This document shows, one piece after another, positions 32,472 through 44,500 of a stretch of 54,483 bases of DNA (the first letter of the stretch is position 1; each line of letters opens with the position of its first letter). The notes beneath the pieces are model-generated. The model searched no databases, was not told the DNA's origin, and worked only from the letters and a program-made list of their open reading frames with translations. Made by a program: the position numbers and the translations under genes. This DNA is from SIG299 sp964632165 (GTDB lineage Bacteria; Bacillota; Clostridia; Lachnospirales; Lachnospiraceae): positions 1 to 54,483 of the forward strand of contig CAZWCZ010000009.1 in the NCBI GenBank assembly GCA_964632165.1, written 5' to 3'.

Positions 32472-33720
32472 TGAAATTTTAATGAAAGATATTGTATTTA
32501 AAGGGATGATTCTTGTAAGTATATTAATCGGAACGAGCATACACTGGTTTTCGTATGTTGCACTGGGACTTACGGTGTTGTACTTTTTTTTGAACGATAG
32601 TGATAAATGTGTAGATTGCATGTTCTTTTTAGTCCCATTTGCGAATATTTTTAAGCCGGAGCCAACTGCATATTCACTTTTTACCTGTTTGACAATTTTT
32701 TTGACAATAAAGTTGATTTTATCTAAAGGAAGTATTGATAAGCACTTTTTGATTATCTGGCTTGTGATGTTAAGTATACAGGCAGTGGGGTGTCAGGGGC
32801 AGCTTACGACATTGGTCAAGCAGGCAACTGTTTTGTTACTGGTTTACGGATATTTTCATTGTTGTAAAGTAAATGCAAAATACATTGTACTTAATTTGAC
32901 GGCAGGCATAATCATTTCCTGTGTCATAGCAAATATGACAGGTATTTTTAACGGAATACCGGATTATCTGAGAATGGTTCGTGCTTATGACGTATCTGTG
33001 GACTTAAGCCGTTTTACCGGACTGTATTCGGATCCAAACTATTTATCAGAAACATTGATCTTATTATGCAGCTCATTGTTTGTCCTGATACAGCAAAAGA
33101 GAATCAGCAAAAAGTATTGGGGAGTAATCGCTCTGCTAATGTTGGTTGGCGTGCAGACGCTCAGCAAATCCTTTTTTCTAATGCTTTTGGTTTTGGTATT
33201 GCTGATTACGCTGATTGCTTTCAAAAGGAAAAACAGTAAGCTCTTGTTTGTGATTTTTCTTGGGATCGTGAGCATGATTGGAATGTTTCTGGCTGGGAAA
33301 TTAACAGTCATTGATAATATTCTGATCCGCTTTGGCTCACAAAGTGGAATAACAACAGGACGTGTAGCAATTTGGAAGAGATATATTGATAAAATGCTAA
33401 CATATCCGTGGAAACTTTTGTTTGGATTTGGAATAGGAAATCTGTTAGAAGAGTTACCTCATAACACATGCCTGGATTATATATATTGTTATGGTATCTG
33501 CGGATCGTTTGTTTATCTGATCGGATTTCGACGTGCAATAAAAAGTAGGATACGATATACAGAGACAACGAGATGGATTCCCTTTATCTGCATCATGATG
33601 ATGTATTTCTTCCTGTCAAATCTTTTAATGTTTGATTTTGGATATCATCTGATCATAATTATGGCATTTTTGCTTGAAAAAGAAAGTGAAACAGCAGACG
33701 GAAAAGGAGTTGTAGGGTAA
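32428..33720 (+). CDS. Wzy-like polysaccharide polymerase (O-antigen ligase-like membrane protein)
   Basis: This 430-residue protein has about ten to twelve membrane segments and a large loop near residues 275-340, where VDLSRFTGLYSDPNYLSETL and RFGSQSGITTGRVAIWKRYI are recognisable Wzy/O-antigen-ligase features (Arg-rich periplasmic loops). It likely joins lipid-linked repeat units outside the membrane. GGAGG lies about 10 bases before ATG 32428. Polymerases are poorly conserved, so the call rests on topology, length and the setting between glycosyltransferases and a later flippase. Confidence 0.85.
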   Translation: MEYLGNTVQNKTYADEILMKDIVFKGMILVSILIGTSIHWFSYVALGLTVLYFFLNDSDKCVDCMFFLVPFANIFKPEPTAYSLFTCLTIFLTIKLILSKGSIDKHFLIIWLVMLSIQAVGCQGQLTTLVKQATVLLLVYGYFHCCKVNAKYIVLNLTAGIIISCVIANMTGIFNGIPDYLRMVRAYDVSVDLSRFTGLYSDPNYLSETLILLCSSLFVLIQQKRISKKYWGVIALLMLVGVQTLSKSFFLMLLVLVLLITLIAFKRKNSKLLFVIFLGIVSMIGMFLAGKLTVIDNILIRFGSQSGITTGRVAIWKRYIDKMLTYPWKLLFGFGIGNLLEELPHNTCLDYIYCYGICGSFVYLIGFRRAIKSRIRYTETTRWIPFICIMMMYFFLSNLLMFDFGYHLIIIMAFLLEKESETADGKGVVG

Positions 33721-33721
33721 C

Positions 33722-34711
33722 ATGGTAACGGTTGTTGTTCCGTGTCATAATGAAGAAAAGCGGATACGGCGTTGCCTTCAATCAATTTTAGGGCAAACAA
33801 ATGTGGATATGGAGATTTTGGTCATCAATGACGGTTCTACGGATCGTACCGTACAGGAGATACAGAAAGTACAACAACTGTATGGCTCCCAGGTCAGACT
33901 GATCAACCAGAGTAATGAGGGAGTAAGTGCTGCGAGAAATCGGGGGATTGAAGAGGCAAAAGGACAGTGGATCGCTTTTGTGGACAGTGATGATTATGTG
34001 GAAAGTACTTATTTACAGACATTACGGGGATTGGCGGAGGAAAATGTGCTGCCGGTTGTTGGGTTTGCCAAAAACAATGAGCAGGAGAACGCATTACATA
34101 ATGAAATCGGGGGAAGATATGAGGTTAATGCAGCAATGCCGAATGAGTATCTGGCAGGAAAGTTAGGTGCGATCATTGGTCATTCTTGTTGGAATAAATT
34201 GTTTTCAAAAAAAGTGCTGTCAGAACATAACATTCGATTTAGAACAGAATTGAAATTAGGAGAAGATATGCTTTTTGTATTGCAGTATCTATGCCATTGC
34301 AGATTTGTAGTATGGGATGGAGCGGTGCAATATCACTATTGCGATAACGAGAATTCTGCTACAAGGATGCCAGAAGATCAAAGCAAAGATTATGAGAGGA
34401 CGCTTTGCGTACTGGATGGTCTGCACATAAACGGATATTCGATTGGCAAGGCGGCATTGAACAGTTGGTGTCTGGAAGCTATGGGTTATATTTTGGGAAA
34501 TCAGCAGGTTTCTTCTATGGCATTTTCAGAGTTTTGTGAATATATGAAAAAAGTTAGAAGCTATTCCATTACAGCGTTTGCAAAACAAGAAGTTGCAGGC
34601 ATTAATTTTCATAGAAAGATTTTTCACTGGGCGTTAAAGAGAGAGTTTGCAGGTTGGATTTTTTTATTTGTTAAGGTACAGGGCTTCAGAAAAAGGTGGT
34701 GTAAACAATGA
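33722..34711 (+). CDS. glycosyltransferase, GT2 family
   Basis: This 329-residue GT-A enzyme begins MVTVVVPCHNEEKRIRRCLQ, followed by MEILVINDGSTDRTVQEIQK, VRLINQSNEGVSAARNRGIE and WIAFVDSDDYVESTYLQTL, where the DSD is the DxD metal motif. GHSCWNKLFSKKVL and LGEDMLFVLQYL follow, typical of capsule GT2 enzymes. It starts one base after the polymerase stop codon and overlaps licD by four bases (ATGA). It transfers one sugar of the repeat unit or a side branch. Confidence 0.93.
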   Translation: MVTVVVPCHNEEKRIRRCLQSILGQTNVDMEILVINDGSTDRTVQEIQKVQQLYGSQVRLINQSNEGVSAARNRGIEEAKGQWIAFVDSDDYVESTYLQTLRGLAEENVLPVVGFAKNNEQENALHNEIGGRYEVNAAMPNEYLAGKLGAIIGHSCWNKLFSKKVLSEHNIRFRTELKLGEDMLFVLQYLCHCRFVVWDGAVQYHYCDNENSATRMPEDQSKDYERTLCVLDGLHINGYSIGKAALNSWCLEAMGYILGNQQVSSMAFSEFCEYMKKVRSYSITAFAKQEVAGINFHRKIFHWALKREFAGWIFLFVKVQGFRKRWCKQ

Positions 34712-35568
34712 CGGATCTTCAAAAAAAAGAATTTGAGATGCTTTGTCTGTTTGTAGATATCTGTGAAAAATTACAGCTTGAGTATTATCTGGTATGCGGC
34801 AGTGCTTTGGGAGCAATCAAATATAAAGGATTTATCCCATGGGATGATGACATTGATGTAGCACTTCCAAGGAGAGATTATGAAATTTTTTTAGAGAATG
34901 CACAGGAATTGCTGCCTGCTTGGTGCTTTGTACAAAATTATAGAACCGATCCAGAATTTCATTTGATAGGAACTAAATTAAGAGATTCCAGGACAACTTT
35001 TGTTGAGAGGTATTGTGAGAAACTGAATATCAATCATGGTGTGTTTATTGATGTTTTTCCGCTGGATGCTTATCTGGAAGGGAAAAAACAACAAAGGAAA
35101 CTAAGACAGACACAGAAGCGTTTTGAAAGTCAACGGCGTGTGCGCCTGAATTATCGCAGATTTACATCACGTGAATTATTTCATATCAGAAATAATATGT
35201 ATTATCTTTGTTATAAAATATTTGGAATGTTTCGAAATACTCCCAGGTATATGAGGTGCTATGAGAAACTTATTTCATCCGGAGATTATGAGAAAAGTAA
35301 TATGATTTGCAATTATGCGAATTCTATTTCAAAGGATGAATATGCTCCAAGAGAGCAGTATGGGAGTGGTGCCCGGGCGGTGTTTGAAGGATTAGAAGTT
35401 CGTGTTCCTGAACGATATGATGACTATTTAACTCAAAAGTATGGACGGTGGCGAGAAAAATTGCCGGAAAAAGAACAAAAAGGCCATCATTATGTGACAA
35501 TCATTGATTTGGAACATTCTTATATACAATATAAAAATAGTCGGATGGAGTCTTTAGTTAAGAAATAA
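34708..35568 (+). CDS. licD: LicD family phosphotransferase
   Basis: This 286-residue enzyme is of the LicD/nucleotidyltransferase-like family. The signature YYLVCGSALGAIKYKGFIPW is followed by DDDIDVALPRRDYE, the metal-binding Asp cluster, and INHGVFIDVFPLDAY is the second family block. LicD proteins transfer phosphocholine from CDP-choline in pneumococci, and relatives add phosphoribitol or other phospho-groups to glycans. The donor cannot be told here, since no licC or choline kinase is visible in the window. It stands 26 bases before the giant surface-protein gene, so modification and binding may be linked. Confidence 0.92.
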   Translation: MTDLQKKEFEMLCLFVDICEKLQLEYYLVCGSALGAIKYKGFIPWDDDIDVALPRRDYEIFLENAQELLPAWCFVQNYRTDPEFHLIGTKLRDSRTTFVERYCEKLNINHGVFIDVFPLDAYLEGKKQQRKLRQTQKRFESQRRVRLNYRRFTSRELFHIRNNMYYLCYKIFGMFRNTPRYMRCYEKLISSGDYEKSNMICNYANSISKDEYAPREQYGSGARAVFEGLEVRVPERYDDYLTQKYGRWREKLPEKEQKGHHYVTIIDLEHSYIQYKNSRMESLVKK

Positions 35569-35594
35569 GGATTAGAGGAAAGGAGACAGATTTT

Positions 35595-38500
35595 ATGAAA
35601 AAGGCAATTTTGATGCGAATATGTTCGTTGATGCTGGTTGTATCCATGATTTTGCCAATGCTGCCTACAAAAGCGGCGGAAGCTGCATTGCTGACAGAGA
35701 CAGAGCATGATCATGACCACGAGCATATGCATGACGACGAATCGGAAGGTAACGGAGGGGGTTCGTCAGAAACAGAGTATACGAAAGGAACGGCTGCTCA
35801 GATTATAACGTACATGGGAAACGTGTTGGATCTGCTTTCTATTACGAATGGTATGAGTAGGGAAGAGATGACGGCAGCTTTGAGCAGTGCATCAGATGAT
35901 GATTTTCTGGAAGCCATGGAGCTGATGCAGGAAGTGGAAGAACTGTTGCCCGGGTTGTCCGAGGTGGAGACAGCTTTGTTGCAACAGTTTGACAGTTATA
36001 CGACCTATATGATCTTTCAAGGTATGCTGGATGAAATGTACGGAACGGAGATGCTGGCAACAACTTATAGCGTGCTTAGTATTTCTTCTTCCTCTTCTAA
36101 TTGGCTAGGTAGAGCTAGTGCAAGCATAAGCGAAAGCGAGAAAAAGATTACATTTTCCGGTAAGAGTAGTATTGTAGGGGTTTATTACACATACACGATA
36201 AAGAATACGTCTTCTAAAACTATTATATTGACTTTTACATATACTGCAAGCGGAAAGACAATCGAAAGTGGATTAGCCGGGACTTCCGGCTCGTACAGGG
36301 GGTCGTTGAATTCGGGAGAGAGTCTTACGATTATAACCGAAGAATCCCAATCGTCGTTTGAATTAGTGCTGACTAATGTTGAAGCCACCGAAGCGTCGGA
36401 AAGTGCCAATGTGACAATCAATTATGATAGCAGTCTTGGTTCTGTGACAGCTGGGGGCAGTGCAGTCAGCAGCGGTCAGACCATTCTGGTTTCGGGTGTT
36501 GATGGCATCAACCTGACCGCTATACCAAACAATGGTGTACCTTTCCTGGGCTGGATTAATACGGAAACATGGCAGGTCATTACCGAACCGACTGCTTATA
36601 AGCCTGCCGAAGATGTGACTATTATGCCTGTGTTTGTTTCGACAGATACGGAAGCGTGGTTTATGTCAAAAGACGGTACATATTTGTCCAATGATCTGCA
36701 TGCAATTGTGACAAAGGCAAGTACGATCGTTCTGGCGGCGGATGGTACATTGTCCGAGGGCAGTTATACAATTCCTAGTGGCGTAACCTTGTTGATTCCT
36801 TTTGATGATTCACATACATTGTATACGGATAAACCGGGATATACAAATTCTGGGAACAACGATTCTTGGATAGAACCAACGGCATATCGAACATTGACTA
36901 TGGAGGATGGTGCGCATCTTATAGTAGAAGACGGTGGAGCAATCAGTTTGTCTGCTAAGTTTTATGCAGCACATAGTCCGTCAAAAGGGGCAGGAGCACC
37001 TACTGGCCCCGTAAGTTTTATCTATATGGAAAATGGAAGCCGGATTGAAGTAAACGGTGGTGGAATGCTTTATGCATGGGGATATATTACTGGTTCAGGT
37101 GAAGTAATTGCACATAACGGCGCGGATATTTATGAGTTCTTTCAAATTATGGATTTCCGTGGTGGTTCTCAAAGTGCAAATATGAAGTACGAGGTTTTTC
37201 CGCTCAGTCAGTATTATATCCAAAACATCGAGGTACCATTAACATTGGAATATGGGGCAAGAGAGTCGGCATATACCGGATTCCATATGTCGATAGGAGA
37301 TGTTTCAGCACATGATGTTACTTTTATCAGTGCAGAAAGCGGCTCTATGTTCACCATGGATGAAGGGAGCAGAATTGTTAAGTGGTATGATGGAACGACC
37401 GATCGACTGGTAGTGGATTCTTATGGAGATATAAGCATTTCTGGAATTAGCATGAAGATTGGAGGAGCGTATGGCAGCATTAAATCTTCTGAGTATGCTC
37501 TTCCGATTAACAGCAATATTTCTATTACAGTTCATTCTGGTACAATAACGATAGACCAGAAGATCGCATTGCTTCCTGGAGCATCCATTACTGTAGAAGA
37601 AGACGGCATTTGTAAACTGGCTGAGGGACAAAGCGTCTACATTTATGATGCAGATCAGTGGGGAGGCTATTGCGGAAGTGGAAATGAGTGGTTGATCCCT
37701 ATTTTATATGCACCCGGGAAGGAGTATGTTCGTACTAAGAGTGACTTGACAGATGCAGAAATCTACGTGAATGGAGGTACACTGGATGCTTCCCGGGGGT
37801 ATGTGTATACTACGGAAAGCGGTGCGAATGTTCATGCTTCTGATGGAGCAGTCGTAAAGGCAAATAAAGGGTCAGAAACATTAACCTATCAGCTCATTTA
37901 TGGCGACAAAAATACTTGGTCGGAAATATCAATAACCTCTGCCAAGTTGAAAAATGGCGATGGCACCTATATGCAGTCCACTACCAATACCTATTATTAT
38001 GAAGACGGTAAGTGGCATTGTAGTACGGATGCATCCTGCGACGGCAAGGGGCATAGCTGGGATACGGGAAAGCAGACAAAGGACCCGACCTGTTCGGAAG
38101 AAGGAGAAAAGCTTTATACCTGTACTGTCTGTGGAGACACAAAAACAGAAAAGGTTGCTAAAAGCAACCATCAATGGATAGAAAAAGCAGATGATTCTTA
38201 TTTAAAAGTGGATGCCAACTGTATGGCAGCAACAGAATACTATAAAAGCTGTTCGGTTTGTGGGGCGACTTCTCAGGGAACAGTAGAAGAAGCAACTTTT
38301 TTCAATGGCGACAAAGCTGCAGGAAAGCATATCGGTACATTAGGAAATTGGATCATAACAGAAACAGAACATTATAAAGAATGGAGCTGCTGCCATGGGA
38401 AAGAGCAGGAAGGTAGTCATACCGGTGGTAATGCAACCTGTATGGAGCTGGCAATCTGTTCTGTATGTGGCGGATTTTATGGAACATATGCAGCCCATGA

Positions 38501-41500
38501 TTATCAGAACAAGGCAGAAGCTTCTTATTTAAGATCAGAAGCAACCTGTACAAACGCTGCGATCTACTATAAATCCTGTAAACATTGTGGAGCTAGTGCA
38601 AAAGATGACGAAACTGTTGCGGAAAAGACATTTGAATCCGGAGATAAGCTGGAACATGCATGGAAGATATCCTATGTTTGGTCAGATGATTGTAGGGAAT
38701 GTACTGCGACCAAAGTATGTACAAATGGATGTGGAACAACAGACACAAAGACGGTTACAGATATTCATGTGGAAACCGAAGTAAGTACCTGTGTTCAAGA
38801 AGGAAGTGAAACTTATACAGCTGACTTTGGAACAGGATGGGGAGGAAAAAGGACAAAGACAAAATCTCTGCCTTTGGCAGATCACTCCTTTACCAACAGA
38901 CAGGGATCGCTCAAACAAGAAGCAACCTGTACGGAAGCAGGTTTGTATTACGTAAAGTGTGATAACTGTGAGAAGGAAAGCAAGGAAGTTACGATTTCTG
39001 TTGGAAGTCCGGCAGGACATACGTATAGTGCGAGTTATGAATGGGGAAAGGATCATTCCACTTGTACTGCAACAGGAACATGTACAAGATGTGGTGACGT
39101 GGTAACTGCTGCCGCAACAATTACTTCAAAGGAAGAACATGGTTCCTGTATGGAAGAAGGAACAAAGACTTATACCGCTTCCTTTGCAGAAGATTGGGCA
39201 AAGACACAGTATGCAAATGAAAAAACAGAGGCAAAGGGACATCAGTATGCGGAATTCAAGGCTGAGTGGACAGAAACAGGCACCAGTTGGAAGTGTATAG
39301 CAACTCGTACTTGCGGAGAATGTGGCTATTCTGAGACGGCAGAATCAACGGATGTCAGTGCTGATATCCTGCAAAAACCTACCTGTACAAAGGAAGGAAC
39401 GACGGTTTATACTGCCATTTTTACAGAAAATTGGGCGAATGAGAAAGTCTTTACAAAAGAAGTGACAACGGCTGCTTTGGAACATGACTGGGATGATGGT
39501 AAAGTTACAACAAAACCGACGTGTACGGAGAGCGGCATAAGGACATATACTTGTAAAAATGCAGGATGCGGGCAGACAAAGACAGAAAAAGAGCCTGCGA
39601 CCGGACATAAGATGCAAGATGTTCCTGCAAAGGAGGCAACCTGTACAGAGGCTGGCTATACGGCTCATAAAAAATGTTCCAATTGTGATTATACAGAAGA
39701 AAAAACCGTTCTGCCTGCATTAAATCATGAACATGCAATTTGGTATTCCGAAAAAGCAGCAACCTGTACGGAAAGCGGACAGAAAGCACACTATTATTGC
39801 GCTGATTGTGAGGCATACTTAGAAGATGACAGAACTACGGTTACAATACCGGAAGCACTGATCATTTCTGCGTTAGGACATGAGACAATATATCATCAAA
39901 AGGTGGAAGCTAGCTGTCTGGCTGTAGGAACTGTTGAGTATTGGAGCTGTGAACGCTGTAAGAAGAATTTTAGAGATGAGAAATGTACGAATGAGATAAC
40001 AGATCTTACTATACCTAAAAATGAACATAACATGGAGTATCATACAGAAGTGGGGTCAACCTGTACGGAACCCGGAACTCATGAATACTGGTTCTGTTTG
40101 GAATGTAAGAAAAATTATGGCGATGCAAAAGGGTCAGTTGTTCTTTCTGATCTTACGATAAGTGCGAAAGGGCACAGCCTGAACAAGGTAGAAGCGAAAG
40201 AGGCAGATTGTATTAATGATGGTACAGAAGAATATTATTTTTGCCTTTCATGTAAGAAGTGCTTTACAGACGAAAGCGCTTCTGCGGAAACTACGATTCG
40301 GGAATGTTTTATTCCAAAGAAAGAGCATCAGTATGGAGAAGTAACTTATGAATGGAATCAAACGAATACTTCCTGTACGGCAACCAGGACGTGTACGGAG
40401 TGTCATGGAACATTGGAGGAGGGAATCCAGGCGGAGACGGTTACTGCGGTCACGTCTATTTCAAATCCTGCGACCTGTCTTTTAGAAGGAGACAGTCTGT
40501 ATACGGCAACATTTGCTGCTGACTGGGCAGAAGAACAGAAAAAAGAAGTAAAAGGTAATGTAGCAATTAATCCTGCGAATCATGCAAGTAGCAAGTATGA
40601 GTACATTATGAATGCAGATGGGAAAACACATAAAGTACTCCATTCCTGCTGCAAGGAAATCGTACATGAAACAGAGAACTGCAGCTATGAAAACGGAAAC
40701 TGTAAGTTCTGTGGAAGCGAGCAGAAGATTACTGTTACATGGGTAGTAGGAGATCATACAACAACTTCCGTTGTAGACTATGGAAGTAGCTTATCCAAGG
40801 AAAATCCGGAAAAAGCACACGAGGAAGAGCATCATTATGTCTTCGTCGGATGGGCAGAAACAGATGGTGGGGATGTAGTTGAAATAGGTACGGCAACAAA
40901 GAATGTAACCTATTATGCGGTATTCCGCCAGGAAAGTCATACGGTAGATCATGGAGCAGAAGATATATCAAAACGCCATGACTGTACGATATGCGGGCGC
41001 AAAAACGTGGAAGGTCACACGTATGATAATGGAACATGTACAGAGAATAAGAAGTGTCAGTTTTGTGGGACGGAACTGGCGAATTCTGCAATGGGGCATC
41101 AGTTCAATACCTATATTAAGACGGAATTTTACCAGGATGCGAGTGGAATATGGTGGTGCAAAATCACAAGTGAATGTTCCAGAGAAAATAACTGCTCTGA
41201 AAAAAGGTATTATGTAGAGAGAGCAACAGAGGAAGAAGGAAGCAGAGTGGAACCAACCTGTTTTGATGACGGTAAGGTAACACTGAATGCGGATTTTGAC
41301 ATGTCGTCTTATGAAGACTGGTCAGGACCTTCGTCTTATCATTTTGAGAAAGAAATCACATTACATGCATCAGGTCATACGTTAGTGAAGACAGGGTACA
41401 AGGCTCCTGACTGTATGACAGAAGGTACGGAAGCATATTGGACCTGCTCCGTATGTGAGAATGTTTACAGTGATGAAAATGCTGAACATCCGACAACGGT

Positions 41501-44500
41501 GGAAGCACAGAAAATCTCAAAAGCAGACCATACTTGGGACACAGGTACGAGGACAATTGCTCCAACCTGTACCGAAGATGGGGAAAAGACTTTTACATGT
41601 ACGGTTTGTAAAAAAGCAACAAAGACAGAAGCAATCGATGCCCTGGGACATGATTGGAAAGATGTAGTGGAAATACCAGCAACCTGTTACAGTACCGGTG
41701 TGTCAGCTTACCAGAAATGTGAACGCTGTCAGGAAGAAAACGGAAAAAGCATATTGCCGAAGAAAGAACATACGTATGGTGTGGTAAGCTTTGTATGGGA
41801 AAAAGTTTCTGACGGAAAGTTAATTTGTACGGCAACGCGAAGCTGCGAAGCTGCAGGGTGTACAGAACAGGAAAACGGACATATACAGAAAGAGCAGGCG
41901 ACTGTTCAGGCAAAACAGACAAAAGCACCTACCTGTACGGAAGAAGGAACGATTACTTATACAGCGTCTTTTGATGCAGATTGGGTAAATGCAGCATTAA
42001 ACGCAATGTCGCAGGAAGAACGTCTGGAGAAAGTGATCAAAACAGAAACTATTGAAAAGGCAGAACACAGTTATGTGATCACTCATCGGTGGTCTGCTGA
42101 TGAAAATGGTGCGGTGTGTATCGCTGACCGATATTGTTCTGTGTGTAAGGCACATGAGTATAGTAATGCTGTAATTGATACAGACAGAACAGATGCGACC
42201 TGCCTTATGCAAGGTAAGATTGTATATACCGTTCAGTCTTTTGATGAGAAGTGGGCAGAAGCAGAAGAGGCAGGTTCCAAGGAGGTTATTCTGAAGGCTT
42301 TGGAACACGATTGGAAAGAAACCGGTCGTAAGGATGCAACCTGTACTCTTGATGGAAGTATTTCTTATCAGTGTGACAGAACCGATTGTAAGGAAACGAA
42401 GACGGAAATAATAAAGGCACTGGGACATGATCTGGTGTACACGGATAAAGTGGAGCCGACCTGTACGGCGACAGGTTCTGCCGCTCATGCAAAGTGCCAA
42501 CGAAAAGGCTGTGGGTACGAGGTAACAGACGGCACGGAAATTCCGGCTCTTGGACATGATTGGGACGTCTCCTATGATTGGAATGATGACCATACTGCTT
42601 GCACGGCGTCAGCAAAATGTTCCCGCTGCCCAGAAGAGGATAGTGAGGAAGCAAATGTCATAGTTGATGTAGTGGATTCCACTTGCACAGCAACCGGGTT
42701 GAAAACTTTTACTGCTTCTTTTTCAAAAGAATGGACAGAAGAGCAGACTGCAACAGAACTAATTGTTAAACAGGAACATACGTTCAACAATCAGGTACCG
42801 GGAAATCTGAAATCTCCGGCAAATTGTGAAAGTGCAGCTGTTTATTATGTAAAATGTGATCATTGTGACCATGTAAGCGAAACAGTCACGGTTTCAGTGG
42901 GTGAAAAGCGTGCTCACAGCTGGAATGAGACACAGTACAGCTGGGACATCGAAAATAAAGTCTGTACGGCAACACATACCTGTAAATATGGAGATTGTGA
43001 AGCAACAGAAACAGCAACACAAAAGCAATTTACGGTTGATGAAACAAAACGACCGTCCTGCACGGAAGACGGGAAAAAGATTTATACCGTCGAATTTGAA
43101 GAAGAATGGGCAGGAAACAGAACAAAAGAGGAAGTTTGGAAAGCAGTCGGCCATCAATATGACGGCAGCGTAACCTTTGTATGGTCAGACAATGGTAGTG
43201 TGTGTACTGCAAACAGAATATGTGGCAGCTGTAATGAAACAGAGAGCGTTCGTGCAATAAAAATTGAGCGCAGCAGGACAGAAGCAAAGAACTGTGGTGA
43301 AAAAGGATATACTACTTTTATCGCGGTGTTTGATGTGGACTGGGCACAGCCTGAAGATGCTGACAAGAAAGTAATCTATGATGCAAATGCATTAGAGCAC
43401 AGCTATGGTCAGACAGAATATATCTGGAGTGAATTAGCGGAGGGGGTTCGTACTTGTACGGCAATACGCACTTGTACGGTCTGCAACGAAAACACAGCAG
43501 GACATAATCAGGAGGCTGTTGCTCAGGCAACCGGGCAGATCTATTTAGCTCCTACCTGTCAGCAGACCGGAAAAACTACTTATACTGTGACATTTGATCA
43601 GGAATGGGCAAAGGCGCAGGTAAAAACATTTGAAGATATTGCTGCAGTGGCATGCGAGGAAGGGAACAGTGCTATAACGATATCACCGCATTACAAAACC
43701 GAAGGTGAGAAGACTTATTACTGTAAATGGTGTAACGGAGTCGTAAGAAAAGAGACAATCGAACCTACGGGTAAATTATATATTTCGGTTTTAGGTGACT
43801 CTATTACGGCATTTAGTGATTATTCCAACGGTTTGGCTGCCGAAGAAGTCAATACAACACTGACAGGCGGTAAAGTATGGTTCCCTATGGACAGGGGCTA
43901 TGATTCAGAAGGAAATTTGATTGATAAGGCCGGAGAAATTGTTGCAGCAGATCAGATATGGATTTATCGTGCAGCAAAAACATTAGGAGCTGAAGTTCTT
44001 GTGAATAATTCCTGGTCTGGAAGTGCAGTACAGTTTTGGCAGTACGGTGCATCGGGAATCTGGGAAGACCGTTGCGTACAGCTTCATGCAAACACGGGAA
44101 GTCTTGCCGGCTATGATCCGGATATTATAGCTGTTTATATGGGAACAAATGACTTTAAGTGGGTGGAAGGCATTACTGGCCAGGAACCTGTAGATGCGGA
44201 CAATAACACCATTAATGTAAACTTGGGAAGCTATGCGGATACCATGAAAAAGGCCCAAAATGGGACTCTGAACAGAGAAAATCCGGAGACAACCATGGAT
44301 GCGTTTTATGTTGCATTTGAGAAAATGAGTGAAAGATATCCAGACAGTGAAATTTATGTTTTAGGACTTTTACAGTTTAAGGCTACAAAGAATCAACCGA
44401 CAGAATTTAATGATGACATTGAAAAGATGGCAGCAAAATTTGGATGTGTCTTTGTGAATCTGGAAGAATGTGGTATTGAAAGTGATGAAAAAAGCTTTGA

